Source: Pseudomonadota bacterium
Lineage (GTDB): Bacteria; Pseudomonadota; Alphaproteobacteria; Rhizobiales; Xanthobacteraceae
Assembly: GCA_023392205.1 (NCBI GenBank)
Contig: JAEVZN010000547.1
Span: 1 to 5,263, forward strand
Direction: 5' to 3'
Length of the DNA stretch: 5,263 nucleotides
In this document: one piece after another, positions 4,208-5,263 of the stretch
Layout of the letters: the number at the start of each line of letters is the position of its first letter
Position numbering within the stretch: position 1 is the stretch's first letter
Notes under the pieces: generated by a model
Told to the model about the DNA's origin: nothing
The model's database searches: none
Seen by the model: only the letters and a program-made list of their open reading frames with translations
Translations under genes and position numbers: made by a program

Positions 4208-5263
4208 ATGAATGCAAAGACGAATGGCAGCGGCGCGCATGGCGCAGCGCCGTCGATCAATGGACGGGCCTATCCGATCGAGGATCATTCCTTCGACGTC
4301 GTGGTGGTGGGCGCCGGCGGCGCCGGATTGCGCGCTGTCACCGGCTGTTCGCAGGCCGGACTGAAGACGGCCTGCATCACCAAGGTGTTCCCGACCCGCT
4401 CGCACACCGTGGCGGCACAGGGCGGCATTTCGGCGGCGCTCGGCAATATGGGTCCCGATGACTGGCGCTGGCACATGTACGACACCGTCAAGGGCGCCGA
4501 CTGGCTCGGCGACCAGGACGCCATCGAATATCTCTGCCGCAACGCGCCGGAAGCCGTCTACGAACTTGAACATTGGGGCGTGCCGTTCTCGCGCACCGAG
4601 GAAGGCAAGATCTATCAGCGCCCGTTCGGCGGCATGACCACCGATTACGGCAAGGGCACCGCGCAGCGCACCTGCGCCGCCGCCGATCGCACCGGCCACG
4701 CGATCCTGCATACGCTGTATGCTCAGTCGCTGCGCTATGGCGCGGAATTCTTCATCGAATATTTCGCCATCGATCTGATCATGGACGAGGAAGGCCGCTG
4801 CCGCGGCGTGATCGCGCTCAAGCTGGACGATGGCACCATCCACCGTTTCCGCGCCAACATGACGGTGATGGCGACAGGCGGATATGGCCGCGCCTATTTC
4901 TCCGCGACCTCGGCGCATACCTGCACCGGCGACGGCAATGCGATGGTGCTGCGGGCAGGCCTGCCGTTGCAGGACATGGAATTTGTGCAATTCCATCCGA
5001 CCGGCATCTATGGCGCCGGCTGCCTGATCACCGAAGGTGCGCGCGGCGAAGGCGGCTATCTGGTCAATTCGGAGGGCGAGCGTTTCATGGAACGCTATGC
5101 GCCGTCGGCCAAGGATCTGGCCTCACGCGATGTGGTGTCGCGTTCGATGACCGTGGAAATCCGTGAAGGCCGCGGCGTCGGCAAGAACAAGGACCACATC
5201 TACCTGCATCTCGATCACCTGGCGCCGGACGTTCTGCATGAACGCCTGCCGGGGATCTCGGAA
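4208..5263 (+). CDS. sdhA: Succinate dehydrogenase flavoprotein subunit (SdhA), N-terminal 352 residues
   Basis: SdhA oxidises succinate to fumarate on the cytoplasmic face of the membrane and passes electrons through covalent FAD to the SdhB iron-sulfur centres. The gene is open from ATG 4208 to the window edge; family members have about 590-610 residues, so roughly 60% is present. The FAD-binding Rossmann motif is '[10 protein letters not shown]' (31-40). His66 in '[11 protein letters not shown]' is the covalent flavin attachment site (E. coli His45). 'QFHPTGI' contains His263, '[10 protein letters not shown]' contains Thr275, and 'DLASRDVV' contains Arg307, the proton-transfer arginine; all three keep a constant offset of 21 from E. 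coli His242, Thr254 and Arg286. The extra 21 N-terminal residues are usual in alphaproteobacteria. The Shine-Dalgarno is weak (GGGG at 4194-4197), and translation is probably coupled to sdhD five bases upstream. All visible catalytic residues are intact. Confidence 0.98.
   Translation, partial: MNAKTNGSGAHGAAPSINGRAYPIEDHSFDVVVVGAGGAGLRAVTGCSQAGLKTACITKVFPTRSHTVAAQGGISAALGNMGPDDWRWHMYDTVKGADWLGDQDAIEYLCRNAPEAVYELEHWGVPFSRTEEGKIYQRPFGGMTTDYGKGTAQRTCAAADRTGHAILHTLYAQSLRYGAEFFIEYFAIDLIMDEEGRCRGVIALKLDDGTIHRFRANMTVMATGGYGRAYFSATSAHTCTGDGNAMVLRAGLPLQDMEFVQFHPTGIYGAGCLITEGARGEGGYLVNSEGERFMERYAPSAKDLASRDVVSRSMTVEIREGRGVGKNKDHIYLHLDHLAPDVLHERLPGISE

Noticed and set aside
4169..4996. A 275-codon minus-strand frame opposite sdhA
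   Set aside because: The opposite strand encodes SdhA with all FAD and active-site motifs; the antisense frame has no recognisable features.
4573..5166. A 197-codon plus-strand frame inside sdhA
   Set aside because: It is an alternate-frame read of sdhA, rich in Arg/His/Pro/Gly.

Overview
The window looks like a chromosomal segment of a GC-rich alphaproteobacterium, most likely of the Hyphomicrobiales. The reasons are the sdhC-sdhD-sdhA order, the 'RPLSPHLGIYR' type of SdhC, the alphaproteobacterial N-terminal extension on SdhA, a rhizobial-type secreted fasciclin protein and a mesaconyl-CoA hydratase of the Methylobacterium/Rhodobacter kind. The genus is not determined. There is no sign of mobile DNA, CRISPR, tRNA or rRNA, and every gene that is complete appears intact.

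Layout, left to right. (1) Positions 1-84, minus strand: the first 28 codons of a probable DUF421/YetF-type membrane protein. (2) 329-853, minus: a complete small periplasmic FAS1 (fasciclin) protein with a signal peptide, followed by a stem-loop that may terminate it. (3) 854-1203: a 350-base divergent intergenic region with several dyads, including a perfect 14-bp palindrome just ahead of the fasciclin gene and an array of ATGAC/ATGCC repeats running into the next start codon. (4) 1204-2271, plus: a double-hotdog (MaoC-like) mesaconyl-CoA hydratase. (5) 2285-3169, minus: a LysR-type regulator, convergent with the hydratase and only 13 bases from it. (6) 3170-3408: a 239-base divergent control region between the regulator and the succinate dehydrogenase operon, with three inverted repeats and a near-palindrome. 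(7) 3409-5263, plus: sdhC, sdhD and the first 352 codons of sdhA, tightly packed; sdhB is expected beyond the right edge.

The genes have a plausible metabolic link. In the ethylmalonyl-CoA pathway, mesaconyl-CoA hydratase makes beta-methylmalyl-CoA, which is cleaved to glyoxylate and propionyl-CoA. Propionyl-CoA returns to the TCA cycle through succinyl-CoA and succinate, the substrate of the adjacent succinate dehydrogenase. The LysR protein between them is positioned to control the sdh operon, itself, or the hydratase. That wiring is inferred from gene order and dyad symmetry. The other pathway genes (ccr, ecm, msd, mcl) are not in the window.

I found no gene that points to an undescribed biological system. 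The observations most worth a second look are regulatory: the repeat/leader-ORF arrangement at the hydratase start, the inverted repeats between lysR and sdhC, and the palindrome ahead of the fasciclin gene.
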